From Pseudescherichia sp039594205 (GTDB taxonomy: Bacteria > Pseudomonadota > Gammaproteobacteria > Enterobacterales > Enterobacteriaceae), in contig JBCNNW010000008.1 in NCBI GenBank assembly GCA_039594205.1, forward strand, positions 1 to 64,000: 64,000 bases of DNA, written 5' to 3'. Positions within the stretch are counted from its first letter, which is position 1. Every line of letters starts with the position of its first letter. Below are positions 7,957 to 17,839 of the stretch, in pieces. The notes beneath the pieces are model-generated. The model saw nothing but the letters and a program-made list of their open reading frames with translations, searched no databases and had not been told where the DNA came from. A program made the translations under genes and the position numbers.

Positions 7957-10611
7957 TTAAGACATACCTGAATTGAAAGCGATCTTTTCAGCGAGGATCT
8001 TCTTTAGCTCCGGAATACAGGAGCCGCAGTTGGTCCCGCACTTAAGCTGCGCCCCGAGCTGCTGCACGCTAGTGCACCCCTGGCGCACGGCATCAGCAAT
8101 AGTGAGTTCGCCTACCGCAAAACAGCTGCAGATCGTTGCCCCCGCTGAAGCCTTACCCTTTCCTGCCGCGCCGGAGAGTAGCACCAGACGCTGTGATGCG
8201 GTTTGTGGTGGCTGGCTGAACGCAGCCACTACCGCCTGGCGATCCAGCTGGGGGCGTTCACGGCGCACGTAAAACGCCAGCTGAAGTTCGCCGTCTGCCC
8301 ATGCAAGGAGGTTAAATCCATTATCGCCGAGGCGGGCCGTCTGGCAGATCCACCCCCCGGTAGCCACGTACTCGTTAAGCCAGGCCAGCCAGTCCTTCGG
8401 CGCAGAGGAGTCCGCCATGAGGTAGTGTGAGACGGCTGGTTGAGCGATCCGGCTCCAGTATGCCGTGGCGGGCGGCTTAAGATGGCTGCCGCGCATAAAC
8501 AGTTCACCCTGCCATGCGGTAGCCCAGCGCCGCAGGCTGACCGGCATGTGTTTACTCTCCGGCTGCCCTGATAGCGGATCGGTATGCGCCTCAACCAGCG
8601 CATCTACCCTCGCCTGCTGGCTAAACTGGCTGTTCCAGTGCATCGGCACAAACACGCTGCCGCGGGGTTGCAGATTATCGGGCCTGGCGCGCAGCAGCAG
8701 CCAGCCATGGGTCGATGAGACGCGCACCAGATCGCCGTCGTTAATGTCCGGCGCATCAGCAGGATGAAACTGACAAAACGGCTCGCTGATATGCTGCATC
8801 AGACGCGCGGACTTACCGGTGCGGGTCATGGTATGCCACTGATCGCGGATCCTGCCGGTGTTCATAATCAGGGGATAAACCGCAGATGGCTGATTGCGCG
8901 GCAGCCGTGGCGTAATGGCGATGAGCCGCGCTTTGCCATCAGGATGAAAGAAACGTCCGTCGGTAAACAGTCGCTCCCTGCCCTGCGGATTGGCCGCGTT
9001 GACCGGCCACTGTATCGGACGAAGCTCATCCCACTGCGAGTCGGTAAGCTGCGCCAGGCCGCTGATATCAAATGCCCGCGAACCGTTATTCTCAAAACCG
9101 GACAGGGCCGCGTGCTCACGAAATATCTCTGCCGGATGCTGATATGCAAACGCCTCGCCGAACCCTAGCCGCTGGGCAACCTGACTAAGGATCCACCAGT
9201 CCGGCTTCGTCTCGCCCGGCGCAGGCAGAAAAGCGCGCTGGCGCGAGATACAGCGTTCGGAGTTGGTCACGGTGCCATTTTTTTCGCCCCAGGCCAGAGC
9301 CGGCAGGCAGATATGGGCCTGTCGGGTGGTATCGGTATCGCGCATGACCTCTGAGACAATCACCAGCGGACAGCGGGCCAGTCCGGCACGCACCCGATCC
9401 GCATCCGGCAGCGAAACCAGCGGGTTAGTGCCCATGATCCACACCGCCTTTATCTGCCCCGCTTCAATCGCGCGGAACAGCTCAACGGCATTAAGGCCTG
9501 CGTTTTTTGTGACGTTGTCACTCTTCCAGAAGCGCCTTAGTTTGTCGACCTCTTGCCAGGTAAAACCCATATGTGCTGCCAGCTGATTCGCCAGCCCGCC
9601 GACTTCCCGGCCGCCCATGGCATTCGGCTGACCGGTTATCGAAAACGGACCGCAGCCTTCGCGCCCTACTTTGCCCGTTGCTAAATGCAGGTTAATGATA
9701 GCGTTACACTTGTCCACGCCCGAACTGGATTGGTTAATACCCATCGAGTAAAGCGTGACCAGACGATCGCTGTCGGCAACCATTTGATAAAATGTTTGCA
9801 GCTTTGCCCGCGTCAGACCACAGAACGTAGCGGTGTGTTCTTCCGTCCAGTCACGCGCTGCCGCCAGCGTTTCATCGCTACCCTGGGTGTGACGCGTGAG
9901 GAAGTTTCTATCCAGCAGGCCATGCTCTGCCATGGCGTTCAGCGCGCCGTTAAACAGGGCGGCGTCGCTGCCGGGACGCAGCGGCAGATGCAGATCGGCA
10001 ATGTCGCAGGTGGCAGTCTGACGCGGATCGATGACGATGATGCGCATCTCCGGCCGCGCTTTTTTAGCCTGAACCAGCCGCTGATAGACCACCGGATGCG
10101 CCCAGGCGGTATTAGAACCGGTCAGGATCACGCAATCTGCCAGCTCCAGATCCCGATAGCTGCACGGTACCGCATCGGTCCCGAACGCCCGTTTATAGCC
10201 CACCACCGCCGAGGCCATACACAGCCGCGAGTTGGTATCCATATTTCCTGCGCCGATAAAGCCCTTCATGAGCTTGTTCGCGACGTAATAGTCTTCCGTC
10301 AGCAGTTGGCCCGAGCCGTAAAAGGCCACCGCCTGGGGACCATGATCGCGAATGATAGCCTGCAATCCCTGCGCGACGGCGTCTAAGGCCTGCGACCAGC
10401 TTACCGGCTGGCGGTTAATCTCAGGATGCAACAGACGCCCGTCCAGATCCAGCGTCTCTCCCAGAGCGCTGCCTTTCACACATAGCCGCCCGAGATTAGC
10501 AGGATGCGCGCCGTCGCCACTGGCGACAAACTCCTCTGCATGGGGCTTCATATTTACCCCGCAGCCGACGCCGCAGTAGGCGCAGGTGGTTGTAACCGTC
10601 GCGCTGCTCAT
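7957..10611 (-). CDS. nasA: Assimilatory nitrate reductase catalytic subunit
   Basis: NasA reduces cytoplasmic nitrate to nitrite at a bis-MGD molybdenum centre. The 884-residue protein opens with the [4Fe-4S] motif CAYCGVGC (Cys10, 13, 17, with the fourth Cys in LCVKG). Molybdopterin oxidoreductase and dinucleotide-binding domains follow (GSGQLLTEDYYVANK, GINQSSSGVDKCNAI, FSITGQPNAMGGREVGG). The last 65 residues form a BFD-like [2Fe-2S] domain (ICSCFAVGEL to CGTNCGSCIPEL), as in Klebsiella NasA. The ATG overlaps the nasB stop (ATGA), indicating coupled translation. It is the last gene of nasFEDCBA and depends on the antiterminated nasF promoter. Confidence 0.95.
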   Translation of the reverse strand: MSSATVTTTCAYCGVGCGVNMKPHAEEFVASGDGAHPANLGRLCVKGSALGETLDLDGRLLHPEINRQPVSWSQALDAVAQGLQAIIRDHGPQAVAFYGSGQLLTEDYYVANKLMKGFIGAGNMDTNSRLCMASAVVGYKRAFGTDAVPCSYRDLELADCVILTGSNTAWAHPVVYQRLVQAKKARPEMRIIVIDPRQTATCDIADLHLPLRPGSDAALFNGALNAMAEHGLLDRNFLTRHTQGSDETLAAARDWTEEHTATFCGLTRAKLQTFYQMVADSDRLVTLYSMGINQSSSGVDKCNAIINLHLATGKVGREGCGPFSITGQPNAMGGREVGGLANQLAAHMGFTWQEVDKLRRFWKSDNVTKNAGLNAVELFRAIEAGQIKAVWIMGTNPLVSLPDADRVRAGLARCPLVIVSEVMRDTDTTRQAHICLPALAWGEKNGTVTNSERCISRQRAFLPAPGETKPDWWILSQVAQRLGFGEAFAYQHPAEIFREHAALSGFENNGSRAFDISGLAQLTDSQWDELRPIQWPVNAANPQGRERLFTDGRFFHPDGKARLIAITPRLPRNQPSAVYPLIMNTGRIRDQWHTMTRTGKSARLMQHISEPFCQFHPADAPDINDGDLVRVSSTHGWLLLRARPDNLQPRGSVFVPMHWNSQFSQQARVDALVEAHTDPLSGQPESKHMPVSLRRWATAWQGELFMRGSHLKPPATAYWSRIAQPAVSHYLMADSSAPKDWLAWLNEYVATGGWICQTARLGDNGFNLLAWADGELQLAFYVRRERPQLDRQAVVAAFSQPPQTASQRLVLLSGAAGKGKASAGATICSCFAVGELTIADAVRQGCTSVQQLGAQLKCGTNCGSCIPELKKILAEKIAFNSGMS

Positions 10612-13600
10612 AGGTTGACCGTCTCAATCATAGCCGCGGGCCGATCGATGTGGCTCGCAGGCTGCTCCTGCACCCAGACGCGTCCGCCCTCCACTTTCAC
10701 CGGCCAGACGCTCAGCGCGCTTTGCCCGTCATCCACGCTCTTACCGTCCTGCAAGCGGAACCGCTGCTTATACAGAGGAGAGATCACCACCGGCTCGCCC
10801 TTCACGTCCCCCAGCAGTCCACGCGCCAGCACGTTGGCATCGCTGTTCGGCTCATGGTTGCTAAGGGCAAATACCTGCTGGGGATGATCCGGCAGATGAA
10901 ACAGCGCAATCTGCTGGTTGCTTAGCCAGGCAGCCATACCGGCATTGGCCGGGATCTCACTCAGGTCACAGATCTCCACCCATCCCTGTACCGTCCGTTC
11001 TGGCTCATCGCGGTTAACAAAGGGTTTAAACAGCGCGAGGCGATCGGGAGTTGCCAGCGTGGTCTGCCATTCGCACTGATAGGTCGCCACCACGGCCTGC
11101 ATCTCGCTTTCAAGTTCGACGGCGATATTCAGGCTATCCTCCAGTACCACCTGACGCAGGTATTCCATGCCTCCCTCAAGATTATCCATCCAGGTACTGG
11201 TGCGTTGCAGCCGGTCGGCGGTGCGGATATAGAACATCAGGAAGCGATCCACGGTGCGGATCAGCGCCTCGGTGCTCAGATCCTGGGCCAGCAGATCCGC
11301 ATGTCGTGGTTTCATGCCGCCGTTGCCGCAGACGTAGAGGTTCCAGCCTTTGTCGGTGGCGATGACCCCCACATCTTTGCTTTGCGCTTCGGCACACTCC
11401 CGGGTGCAGCCCGAAACGGCCATCTTGATTTTGTGCGGCGAGCGCAGCCCTTTATAGCGATTCTCCAGCCGCAGCCCCAGGTCAGTAGAGTCCTGCACGC
11501 CGTAGCGGCACCAGTTAGAGCCGACGCAGGACTTCACCGTCCTCAGCGACTTGCCGTAGGCGTGGCCTGTTTCAAAACCCGCATCCACGAGCAGCTGCCA
11601 AATCTCTGGCAGCTGCTCCACTCGAGCACCAAAGAGATCGACCCGCTGCCCGCCGGTAATTTTGGTATAGAGGTTGTAGCGTTTGGCCACCTGGCCGATG
11701 GCGATCAGGCCGTCAGGCGTAATCTCTCCAGCCGGGATGCGCGGCACCACCGAGTAGGTGCCATCTTTCTGGATATTGGCAAAGAAGCGATCGTTGGTGT
11801 CCTGCAGCGGGAGGTGCTGCGGCTTGAGCAGATAATCATTCCAGCACGACGCCAGCACCGAAGCCACCAGCGGTTTACAGATCTCACACCCATAGCCGTG
11901 GCCGTGTTTGCCGATCAGCTCATCGAAGCTGCGGATGTTGCCTACGCGCACCAGGTGATAGATCTCCTGCCGGGACCAGGCAAAATGTTCGCAGATATCC
12001 TTTTTCACCTCGACGCCCATTTCGCTCAGCGCGAACTCCATCACTTGTTTAGTCAGTGCCGCACAGCCGCCGCAGCCAGTGGCCGCTTTGGTGCAGGACT
12101 TAATCGCGGCCATGTCACCGCAGCCCTCTTTCACGGCGTGGCAGATATCAGATTTGCTGACGTTATGGCAGGAGCAAATTTGCGCCCCTTCCGGTAAGGC
12201 CGCGACGCCCAGCGCCTGGGGGGCACTGCCTGCAAGGGCGGGCAGGATCAGCCCCTCCGGGTTGACGGGTAGCGGCATATCGTTGAGCATCATCTGCAAC
12301 AGCGTACTGTATTCGCTGCTGTCGCCCACCAGCACGGCGCCCAGCAGACGCTTGCGATCCGCCGATACCACAATTTTTTTATAGATCTCTGCCGGGCCGT
12401 CCACCCAGCTATAGCTTTCACTGCCCGGCGTGCGGCCGTGCGCGTCGCCCACCGAAGCCACCTCGACGCCAAGCAGTTTCAATTTGGTACTCATATCCGC
12501 GCCCTTAAAGACCGCCTCGTTGCCGGCCAGCGTCTCCGCCAGGGTACGCGCCATCTGGTAACCCGATGCCACCAGGCCGAAAATCTGCCCGTTCCACAGG
12601 GCGCACTCCCCAATGGCAAAGATAGCCGAATCGGAGGTCCGGCACCGATCGTCGATCACAATCCCGCCGCGCGGTCCAACCTCCAGCCCGCACTCCCTGG
12701 CGAGCCGATCCCGTGGGCGGATCCCGGCGGAGAAGAGCACCAGATCGGTCTCCAGATGGCTGCCGTCGGCAAACACCATCCGATAATGGCTGGTCTCCCC
12801 CGGGACAATCTCCCGCGTCTCTTTTCCGGTATGCACCTGCACGCCCAGCGCTTCGATCTTGCGCCGCAGCATGGCCGCCCCGCCTTCGTCGAGCTGCACG
12901 CCCATCAGCCGTGGCGCGAACTCGACTACATGGGTTTGCAGGCCAAGCTGCTTCAGCGCGTTAGCGGCTTCCAGCCCAAGCAGGCCGCCGCCCACCACTA
13001 CACCGACGCGGCCTTTCTCCGCGCAGGTCTGAATCGCCTCAAGATCGTCGATAGTCCGGTAGACCAGACAGCCTGGCATATCGTTACCTGGGATCGGCGG
13101 CACAAACGGCCAGGAGCCGGTTGCCAGCACCAGCATATCGTAGGCGGTCTGTCGCCCCTGTTTATCGACGACATACCGATGGTGGCGATCGATATGCTCA
13201 ATACCGTTAGCGAGGCGCAGCTCAATACCGGTTGATGCAAAGAAGTCGCTCTCTACCATCGACAGCGACGCCGCGCTGCGTCCGGAGAAGTATTCCGAGA
13301 GATGGACCCGGTCATAGGCTGGCCTGCTCTCTTCGGCGAAGACAATAATCTGATACTGAAGATGCAGTTCGCGCTCCACCAGCTGCTGCAGAAGATGGTG
13401 ACCTACCATACCGTGTCCGGCCATCACTAAAACGGGTTTTGACATTGTATTGCTCCTCGCTATCGTCGTGGATAACGGATCTTTCAATGAGATGGAATCA
13501 GGCGCGTCAGGCATAAACAGACTGGATTGAGAGTGACCCAGACGGGCGAGGTATTCCGGCCCGTCGCTAATGTCTCCCCACAGCAGTACGCCCTTTAGCT

Positions 13601-14681
13601 GATTGTTCTGGATAAGCAGACGCCGATAGTGGCCGTCAAAGGGATCGAAGGTGGAATGGATCTCCGCATCCTGCCCGCCGTGCAGCATTCCGGCGCAGAA
13701 GAGATGGATACCGCTGACCTTGAGGCGCAGCGGTACGTCATGAACGGCAAGTGGTACGCTTACGCCTGCCAGCATTGCCGCCAGCGTCTCCGCCTGCTGC
13801 CAGCACGGAGCCACCAGCCCAAAGGTCTGTTCCCCTCTCTGACAGCATTCGCCAATGGCTGAGATGTGCGGATCGGAGGTTTGCTGTAGGTCATTAACCA
13901 GAATGCCGCGGGCGCATGCCAGTCCGGCGGACTGCGCCAGGGTAATATTGGGCCGCACGCCAGCGGCCACGATCGCCCGTCGGGCAGGCATAGCCCGTCC
14001 GTCGCCGAGCTTCACCGCCTGAAGATGTCCGCTTTCATCGGCGCTATAGGCTATCGTCTCTGCCTCCAGTACCGTTTCAATACCGCGAACCAACAATTCT
14101 TCGCGCAGGAGATCTGCCGTATGCCGATCCAGCTGCTGATCCATCAGATGTGGCCCACGGTGGAGAAGCGAGACCTGCATACCGCGCAGCGCCAGCGCCG
14201 CCGCCGCCTCGACGCCAAGTACTCCGCCACCAATCACTACTGCCGGTTGCCCGACAACAAGCTCATGCAGAATGCTCTCCACGTCTTGCTGATTGCGAAA
14301 GCCATAGATCCCCGGCAGATCCATACCCGGCAACGGCGGCATAAAAGGCAGCGAGCCGGTTGCGATGACCAGACGATCGTAACCCAGCGGCTGACCGTTG
14401 ACCCATACGGTGCGGGCCTGGCAGTCAATTGTCGTCACCGGGGATCCACCGATAAGTGTGACGTTGTAACGCTCATACCATGCCCGGTCGTGGGTTACGA
14501 TCTCGGTAAAGCCTTTCTCTCCCGCCAGCACTGGCGTAAGCATGATGCGGTTATAGGCGGGCTGCGCTTCATCACCGACAATCACTATCCGGTAGCGCGT
14601 GGGAGCCAGCTCGCATAGCCTTTCCACCAGCCGTATGCCCGCCATACCGTTGCCAATGACCATCAGGACAGGTTTATCCAT
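10608..14681 (-). CDS. nasB: Joined NasC-NasB: FAD oxidoreductase plus siroheme nitrite reductase
   Basis: One frame of 1357 codons covers two activities. Residues 1-412 resemble NasC, an FAD/NAD(P)H oxidoreductase (VIGNGMAG for FAD, VIGGGVLGVEAA for NAD). Residues 413-1357 are NADH-nitrite reductase NasB/NirB, making ammonium from nitrite: a second flavoprotein module, two BFD [2Fe-2S] regions (ICSCHNVSKSDI; GHGYGCEICKPL), the siroheme/[4Fe-4S] part (CVGSNWCRYG, SGCTRECAEAQ, VCGNGGM), and a C-terminal NirD-like domain lacking Rieske ligands. No stop codon separates the halves, but an ATG at 13445 (residue 413) has its own CGAGGAG site. The upstream start is set at 14681, after GAGGT; an earlier ATG at 14729 lies inside nasD. 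Either a fusion or two polypeptides could be made. Confidence 0.9.
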   Translation of the reverse strand: MDKPVLMVIGNGMAGIRLVERLCELAPTRYRIVIVGDEAQPAYNRIMLTPVLAGEKGFTEIVTHDRAWYERYNVTLIGGSPVTTIDCQARTVWVNGQPLGYDRLVIATGSLPFMPPLPGMDLPGIYGFRNQQDVESILHELVVGQPAVVIGGGVLGVEAAAALALRGMQVSLLHRGPHLMDQQLDRHTADLLREELLVRGIETVLEAETIAYSADESGHLQAVKLGDGRAMPARRAIVAAGVRPNITLAQSAGLACARGILVNDLQQTSDPHISAIGECCQRGEQTFGLVAPCWQQAETLAAMLAGVSVPLAVHDVPLRLKVSGIHLFCAGMLHGGQDAEIHSTFDPFDGHYRRLLIQNNQLKGVLLWGDISDGPEYLARLGHSQSSLFMPDAPDSISLKDPLSTTIARSNTMSKPVLVMAGHGMVGHHLLQQLVERELHLQYQIIVFAEESRPAYDRVHLSEYFSGRSAASLSMVESDFFASTGIELRLANGIEHIDRHHRYVVDKQGRQTAYDMLVLATGSWPFVPPIPGNDMPGCLVYRTIDDLEAIQTCAEKGRVGVVVGGGLLGLEAANALKQLGLQTHVVEFAPRLMGVQLDEGGAAMLRRKIEALGVQVHTGKETREIVPGETSHYRMVFADGSHLETDLVLFSAGIRPRDRLARECGLEVGPRGGIVIDDRCRTSDSAIFAIGECALWNGQIFGLVASGYQMARTLAETLAGNEAVFKGADMSTKLKLLGVEVASVGDAHGRTPGSESYSWVDGPAEIYKKIVVSADRKRLLGAVLVGDSSEYSTLLQMMLNDMPLPVNPEGLILPALAGSAPQALGVAALPEGAQICSCHNVSKSDICHAVKEGCGDMAAIKSCTKAATGCGGCAALTKQVMEFALSEMGVEVKKDICEHFAWSRQEIYHLVRVGNIRSFDELIGKHGHGYGCEICKPLVASVLASCWNDYLLKPQHLPLQDTNDRFFANIQKDGTYSVVPRIPAGEITPDGLIAIGQVAKRYNLYTKITGGQRVDLFGARVEQLPEIWQLLVDAGFETGHAYGKSLRTVKSCVGSNWCRYGVQDSTDLGLRLENRYKGLRSPHKIKMAVSGCTRECAEAQSKDVGVIATDKGWNLYVCGNGGMKPRHADLLAQDLSTEALIRTVDRFLMFYIRTADRLQRTSTWMDNLEGGMEYLRQVVLEDSLNIAVELESEMQAVVATYQCEWQTTLATPDRLALFKPFVNRDEPERTVQGWVEICDLSEIPANAGMAAWLSNQQIALFHLPDHPQQVFALSNHEPNSDANVLARGLLGDVKGEPVVISPLYKQRFRLQDGKSVDDGQSALSVWPVKVEGGRVWVQEQPASHIDRPAAMIETVNL
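13443..13456 (-). promoter_or_regulatory. Internal ribosome binding site and ATG for free NasB
   Basis: On the minus strand CGAGGAG followed by CAATACA and ATG marks the point where a stand-alone NasB would start (MSKPVLVMAGHGM). The site is as good as those of other genes here, although the preceding NasC frame runs through it without a stop. A 945-residue NasB would be close to the size of separate NasB proteins. Confidence 0.6.
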
Positions 14682-14703
14682 TCTGCTTACCTCGACCGCT
14701 GTC

Positions 14704-15501
14704 TCAGGCCACGGCCCGGTGTTTTTCATGCAGGAAATGCAGCACCTGCTGACGGTAATGGTGAAAACGTGAGTCGTTGGCCAGGGTCAGCCGCGAGCGC
14801 GGGCGTTCCAGCTCGACATGCAACACCTCGCCAACCTTTGCTGCAGGACCATTGGTCATCATCATCACCCGGTCAGAGAGCAGCACCGCTTCATCAACGT
14901 CGTGGGTAATGAGCAGAATGGTGGTATTCAGGCGGGACTGGATCTCCATCACCGCATCCTGCAGATGGGCGCGGGTCAACGCATCCAGTGCGCCAAAAGG
15001 CTCGTCCATCAGCAGCACCTTCGGCTTCATCGCCAGCGCCCTCGCAATACCTACCCGCTGCTTCATGCCGCCGGAGATCTCTCCTGGACGTTTGTGCATG
15101 GCATGCCCCATATGCACCAGCTCAAGGTTATGTTCGATCCACGCCTGCATCTCGCTCTTACTCATCTTTCCTTTAAAGACCTGCTCTACCGCCAGGGCAA
15201 CGTTCTCAAACGCGGTCAGCCACGGCAGCAGGGAGTGGTTTTGAAACACCACGCCGCGCTCCGGGCCAGGACCGCTAATCTCCTGGTCATCGCACAGCAG
15301 CACGCCTTCGGTGGGTTGACTCAGCCCGGCAATCAGATTTAATAGCGTGGATTTCCCGCAGCCAGAGTGGCCGATCAGGCTAACGGTTTCTCCCCGCGCA
15401 AGATCAAAGCTGACGTTGTCCAGCGCCAGGAACGGCCCCTGTGCGGTGTGAAAGCGCTGGGTAACGTTTTCTACGCGAATAATGGCTTTATCGAGTTTCA
15501 T
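14704..15501 (-). CDS. nasD: Nitrate ABC transporter ATPase
   Basis: The 265-residue ATPase energises nitrate/nitrite import. It has Walker A (GHSGCGKST, about residue 43), the signature ISGGMKQR, Walker B (KVLLMDEPFGALD) and the switch histidine (LLITHDVDEA). This is the NrtD/SsuB/TauB subfamily. GGAG lies eight bases before the ATG. The gene lies 21 bases after nasE and 22 bases before nasC, within the nas operon. Confidence 0.93.
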   Translation of the reverse strand: MKLDKAIIRVENVTQRFHTAQGPFLALDNVSFDLARGETVSLIGHSGCGKSTLLNLIAGLSQPTEGVLLCDDQEISGPGPERGVVFQNHSLLPWLTAFENVALAVEQVFKGKMSKSEMQAWIEHNLELVHMGHAMHKRPGEISGGMKQRVGIARALAMKPKVLLMDEPFGALDALTRAHLQDAVMEIQSRLNTTILLITHDVDEAVLLSDRVMMMTNGPAAKVGEVLHVELERPRSRLTLANDSRFHHYRQQVLHFLHEKHRAVA

Positions 15502-15522
15502 ATCAGGCTCCTGGGGTTCTCG

Positions 15523-16431
15523 TTACTCATTGCCGTAGCTAAAACGGCGGGCAATGGCCATCAGACCCTGCTCAAGCAGCATCCCTACGACACCGATCAA
15601 GAGAATGGCGATGATGATGTTTTCCACGTTAAGGTTGTTCCACTCGTTCCAGATCCAGAAGCCGATCCCGACGCCACCGGTCAGCATTTCGGCCGCGACG
15701 ATCACCAGCCACGCGATACCAATCGACAGGCGAACACCGGTCAGAATGTGCGGCAGCACGGCGGGAAAGAGGATTTTGCGCATCACGGTGAGCTCACCGA
15801 GTTTCAATACCCGCGCGACGTTGAGATAGTCCTGCGGAATGCGCATTACCCCCTCGGCGGTGTTGAGGATCATTGGCCAGATTGAACAGATAAAGATGGT
15901 CCAGGCCGAGGCTGGCTCAGCGCGCTGGAACAGCAGGAGGCCAATCGGCAACCAGGCCAGCGGACTGACCGGGCGTAGCAGGGAGATGATTGGATTAAGC
16001 ATGTTGGCAATAAAGCTAAAACGGCCAATCAGAAACCCGAGGGGGATCCCCACCAGCGCCGCCAGACCAAAGCCCAGCGCCACGCGTTTGAGCGATGCCA
16101 GCACGTTCCAGCCGATGCCCATATCGTTCGGCCCGGCGATATAAAACGGCTCGGCAAAGATGATTTTTGCTGCTTCCCAGGTCTTCAGCGGCGTCGGGAA
16201 GCCGCTGCTGCTCAGGGCGGCGATCTGCCAGAGGACCATCAGCACAATCGCCCCCAGCACTCCGGGTACCGCTTTTTTCATTGCCCCATGGGCGCCTTTA
16301 CGCAGGCGGCTGGCAGGTGCCGGTTTTGTTAATGCCGACGGCGTCGGGATAGGGGTCTTCAGGGGGAGGATCTCAGCGCTCTCCGGCTCGGCGGCCAGCG
16401 CAACCACATTCGTTTTAGTGTGAATAGACAT
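15523..16431 (-). CDS. nasE: Nitrate ABC transporter permease
   Basis: The 302-residue inner-membrane permease belongs to the NrtB/SsuC type. About 55 soluble N-terminal residues precede roughly six membrane helices. The cytoplasmic coupling loop is visible near residue 215 (ARVLKLGELTVMRKILFPAVLP). It pairs with NasD and the binding protein NasF. The ATG follows GAGG and lies 11 bases after the nasF stop. Confidence 0.93.
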   Translation of the reverse strand: MSIHTKTNVVALAAEPESAEILPLKTPIPTPSALTKPAPASRLRKGAHGAMKKAVPGVLGAIVLMVLWQIAALSSSGFPTPLKTWEAAKIIFAEPFYIAGPNDMGIGWNVLASLKRVALGFGLAALVGIPLGFLIGRFSFIANMLNPIISLLRPVSPLAWLPIGLLLFQRAEPASAWTIFICSIWPMILNTAEGVMRIPQDYLNVARVLKLGELTVMRKILFPAVLPHILTGVRLSIGIAWLVIVAAEMLTGGVGIGFWIWNEWNNLNVENIIIAILLIGVVGMLLEQGLMAIARRFSYGNE

Positions 16432-16442
16432 GTCGGCCTCAC

Positions 16443-17705
16443 TTAGCGTTTCATAGCAAAACTGTTGGCGTAGTCAGCGGGGTTGCTGCCGTCCCAGACC
16501 TTGCCGTCGAACAGGGTGCTGCTGCGCATATCGCTGGCAGGCAGGTTGATGCCGCCTACCGCCGTCGCCGCCTGCTTATAGAGATCGGTGCGGTTGATCT
16601 TCTGCGCGACCGCCAGATAATCCGGGTCGGACTCGATCAGCCCCCAACGTTTGTGCTGGGTCAGGAACCACATGCCGTCTGAGAGATACGGATAGTTCAC
16701 CGCGCCGTCGTTGAAGAAGCGCATGCCGTGGGCGTCTTTCCACTTCTTGCCCAGCCCGTTGTCATAGTCGCCGAGCATCCGCCCCTGAATGGTCTCGGGT
16801 GCGGTGTTGACGTAGGCACGCCCCGCTATGCTTTTCGCCGTTTCAATCCGGTTAGCGTCAGAGGTATCGATCCAGCGGGAGGCCTCCAGCACTGCTGCGG
16901 TCAGGGCGCGGGCCGTATTGGGATGAGCAGCAACCCACGCCGAGGTGGTGCCGAGAATTTTCTCCGGATGATCGGGCCAGATCTCTTGCGTCGTCGCGGC
17001 GGTAAAGCCAATCCCGTCGAGAATAGCGCGCTGGTTCCAGGGCTCCCCGACGCAGTAGCCGCTCATGTTGCCAATCTTCATGTTCATTACCATCTGCGGT
17101 GGCGGCACCACGACGTTGCGAACATCGTTAAAGGGATGGATCCCGGCGTTGGCGAGCCAGTAGTAGAGCCACATGGCATGCGTGCCGGTGGGAAACGTCT
17201 GGGCAAAGGTGTAGGTTCCCTTTGCGCTGCTATCGATGGTTTTTTTCAGCGAGGCCGCATCGGTCACCCCCGCCTCTTTCAGCTGGTTCGACAGGGTGAT
17301 CGCCTGGCCGTTGTTGTTGAGGGTCATCAACATCGCCATATCATGCTGTGGGCCGGAGACACCGAGCTGCAGGCCATACACCAGTCCGTACAGCACGTGA
17401 GCCGCGTCCAGTTCGCCAGAGACCAGCTTGTCGCGCACCGAGGCCCAGCTGGACTCTTTGCTAAGGATGATTTTGATCCCGTACTTCTCATCAAACTTCT
17501 TTACCGACGCCATCACTACCGAGGCGCAGTCCGTTAGCGGGATAAAGCCGACGCGGATCTCTTTTTTCTCTGGCGCATCAGAACCCGCCGCCCAGACGCT
17601 ATTCATAAAGCCTGGTAACATCATGCTGCCGCCCAGCAGCGCACTGCCTGCCAGAAATCGGCGGCGGGAGAGACTCACCACGGTGTTGCTGTCGTCTTGC
17701 TTCAT
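16443..17705 (-). CDS. nasF: Periplasmic nitrate-binding protein, Tat signal
   Basis: The 420-residue product is an NrtA-type solute-binding protein. A twin-arginine signal is visible at residues 13-20 (SRRRFLAG), followed by a hydrophobic stretch and a VWA cleavage region, so it is exported folded. Mature features include VGFIPLTDCASVVMA near the N-terminus and SGYCVGEPWNQRA in the ligand region. It is the first gene of nasFEDCBA. AGGAAG precedes the ATG. The leader in front carries the NasR-controlled antiterminator. Confidence 0.93.
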   Translation of the reverse strand: MKQDDSNTVVSLSRRRFLAGSALLGGSMMLPGFMNSVWAAGSDAPEKKEIRVGFIPLTDCASVVMASVKKFDEKYGIKIILSKESSWASVRDKLVSGELDAAHVLYGLVYGLQLGVSGPQHDMAMLMTLNNNGQAITLSNQLKEAGVTDAASLKKTIDSSAKGTYTFAQTFPTGTHAMWLYYWLANAGIHPFNDVRNVVVPPPQMVMNMKIGNMSGYCVGEPWNQRAILDGIGFTAATTQEIWPDHPEKILGTTSAWVAAHPNTARALTAAVLEASRWIDTSDANRIETAKSIAGRAYVNTAPETIQGRMLGDYDNGLGKKWKDAHGMRFFNDGAVNYPYLSDGMWFLTQHKRWGLIESDPDYLAVAQKINRTDLYKQAATAVGGINLPASDMRSSTLFDGKVWDGSNPADYANSFAMKR

Positions 17706-17734
17706 TGCGGCTTCCTGTTAGCTGAAAAATGCGC

Positions 17735-17784
17735 AAAAAAAAGCGTCCGGTCAGCGCTCAGTTTCCTGAACGCTAACGGACGCC
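17735..17784 (-). terminator. Leader terminator of the nasF operon
   Basis: On the minus strand GCGTCCG (17783-17777) pairs with CGGACGC (17749-17743), with additional pairing inside. Eight Ts follow (17742-17735). It lies 30 bases before the nasF ATG. Its 5' arm is shared with hairpin P2 of the ANTAR motif, so the two structures exclude each other. Confidence 0.85.
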
Positions 17785-17822
17785 TTTATCCGAAATGCTG
17801 ACTAAACCGCCGTTGGTTTAGT
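17777..17822 (-). promoter_or_regulatory. Two-hexaloop ANTAR antiterminator bound by NasR
   Basis: Read on the minus strand, P1 (17822-17801) has arms ACTAAACC and GGTTTAGT around loop AACGGC. After an eight-base linker, P2 (17792-17777) has arms CGGAT and GTCCG around loop AAAGGC. Both are six-base loops with A first and G fourth, the known ANTAR signature. P2 uses the bases that form the terminator's 5' arm, so nitrate-bound NasR would block termination. Confidence 0.85.
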
Positions 17823-17839
17823 TACTCTGTGTTTGGTAA

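Noticed and set aside
11205..12197. 330-codon plus-strand frame opposite nasB
   Set aside because: It is antisense to strongly conserved nitrite reductase motifs and arises from GC-rich codon use.
14682..14729. Earlier ATG for the NasC-NasB frame
   Set aside because: It lies inside nasD and adds residues without homology; the ATG at 14681 has a proper ribosome site.
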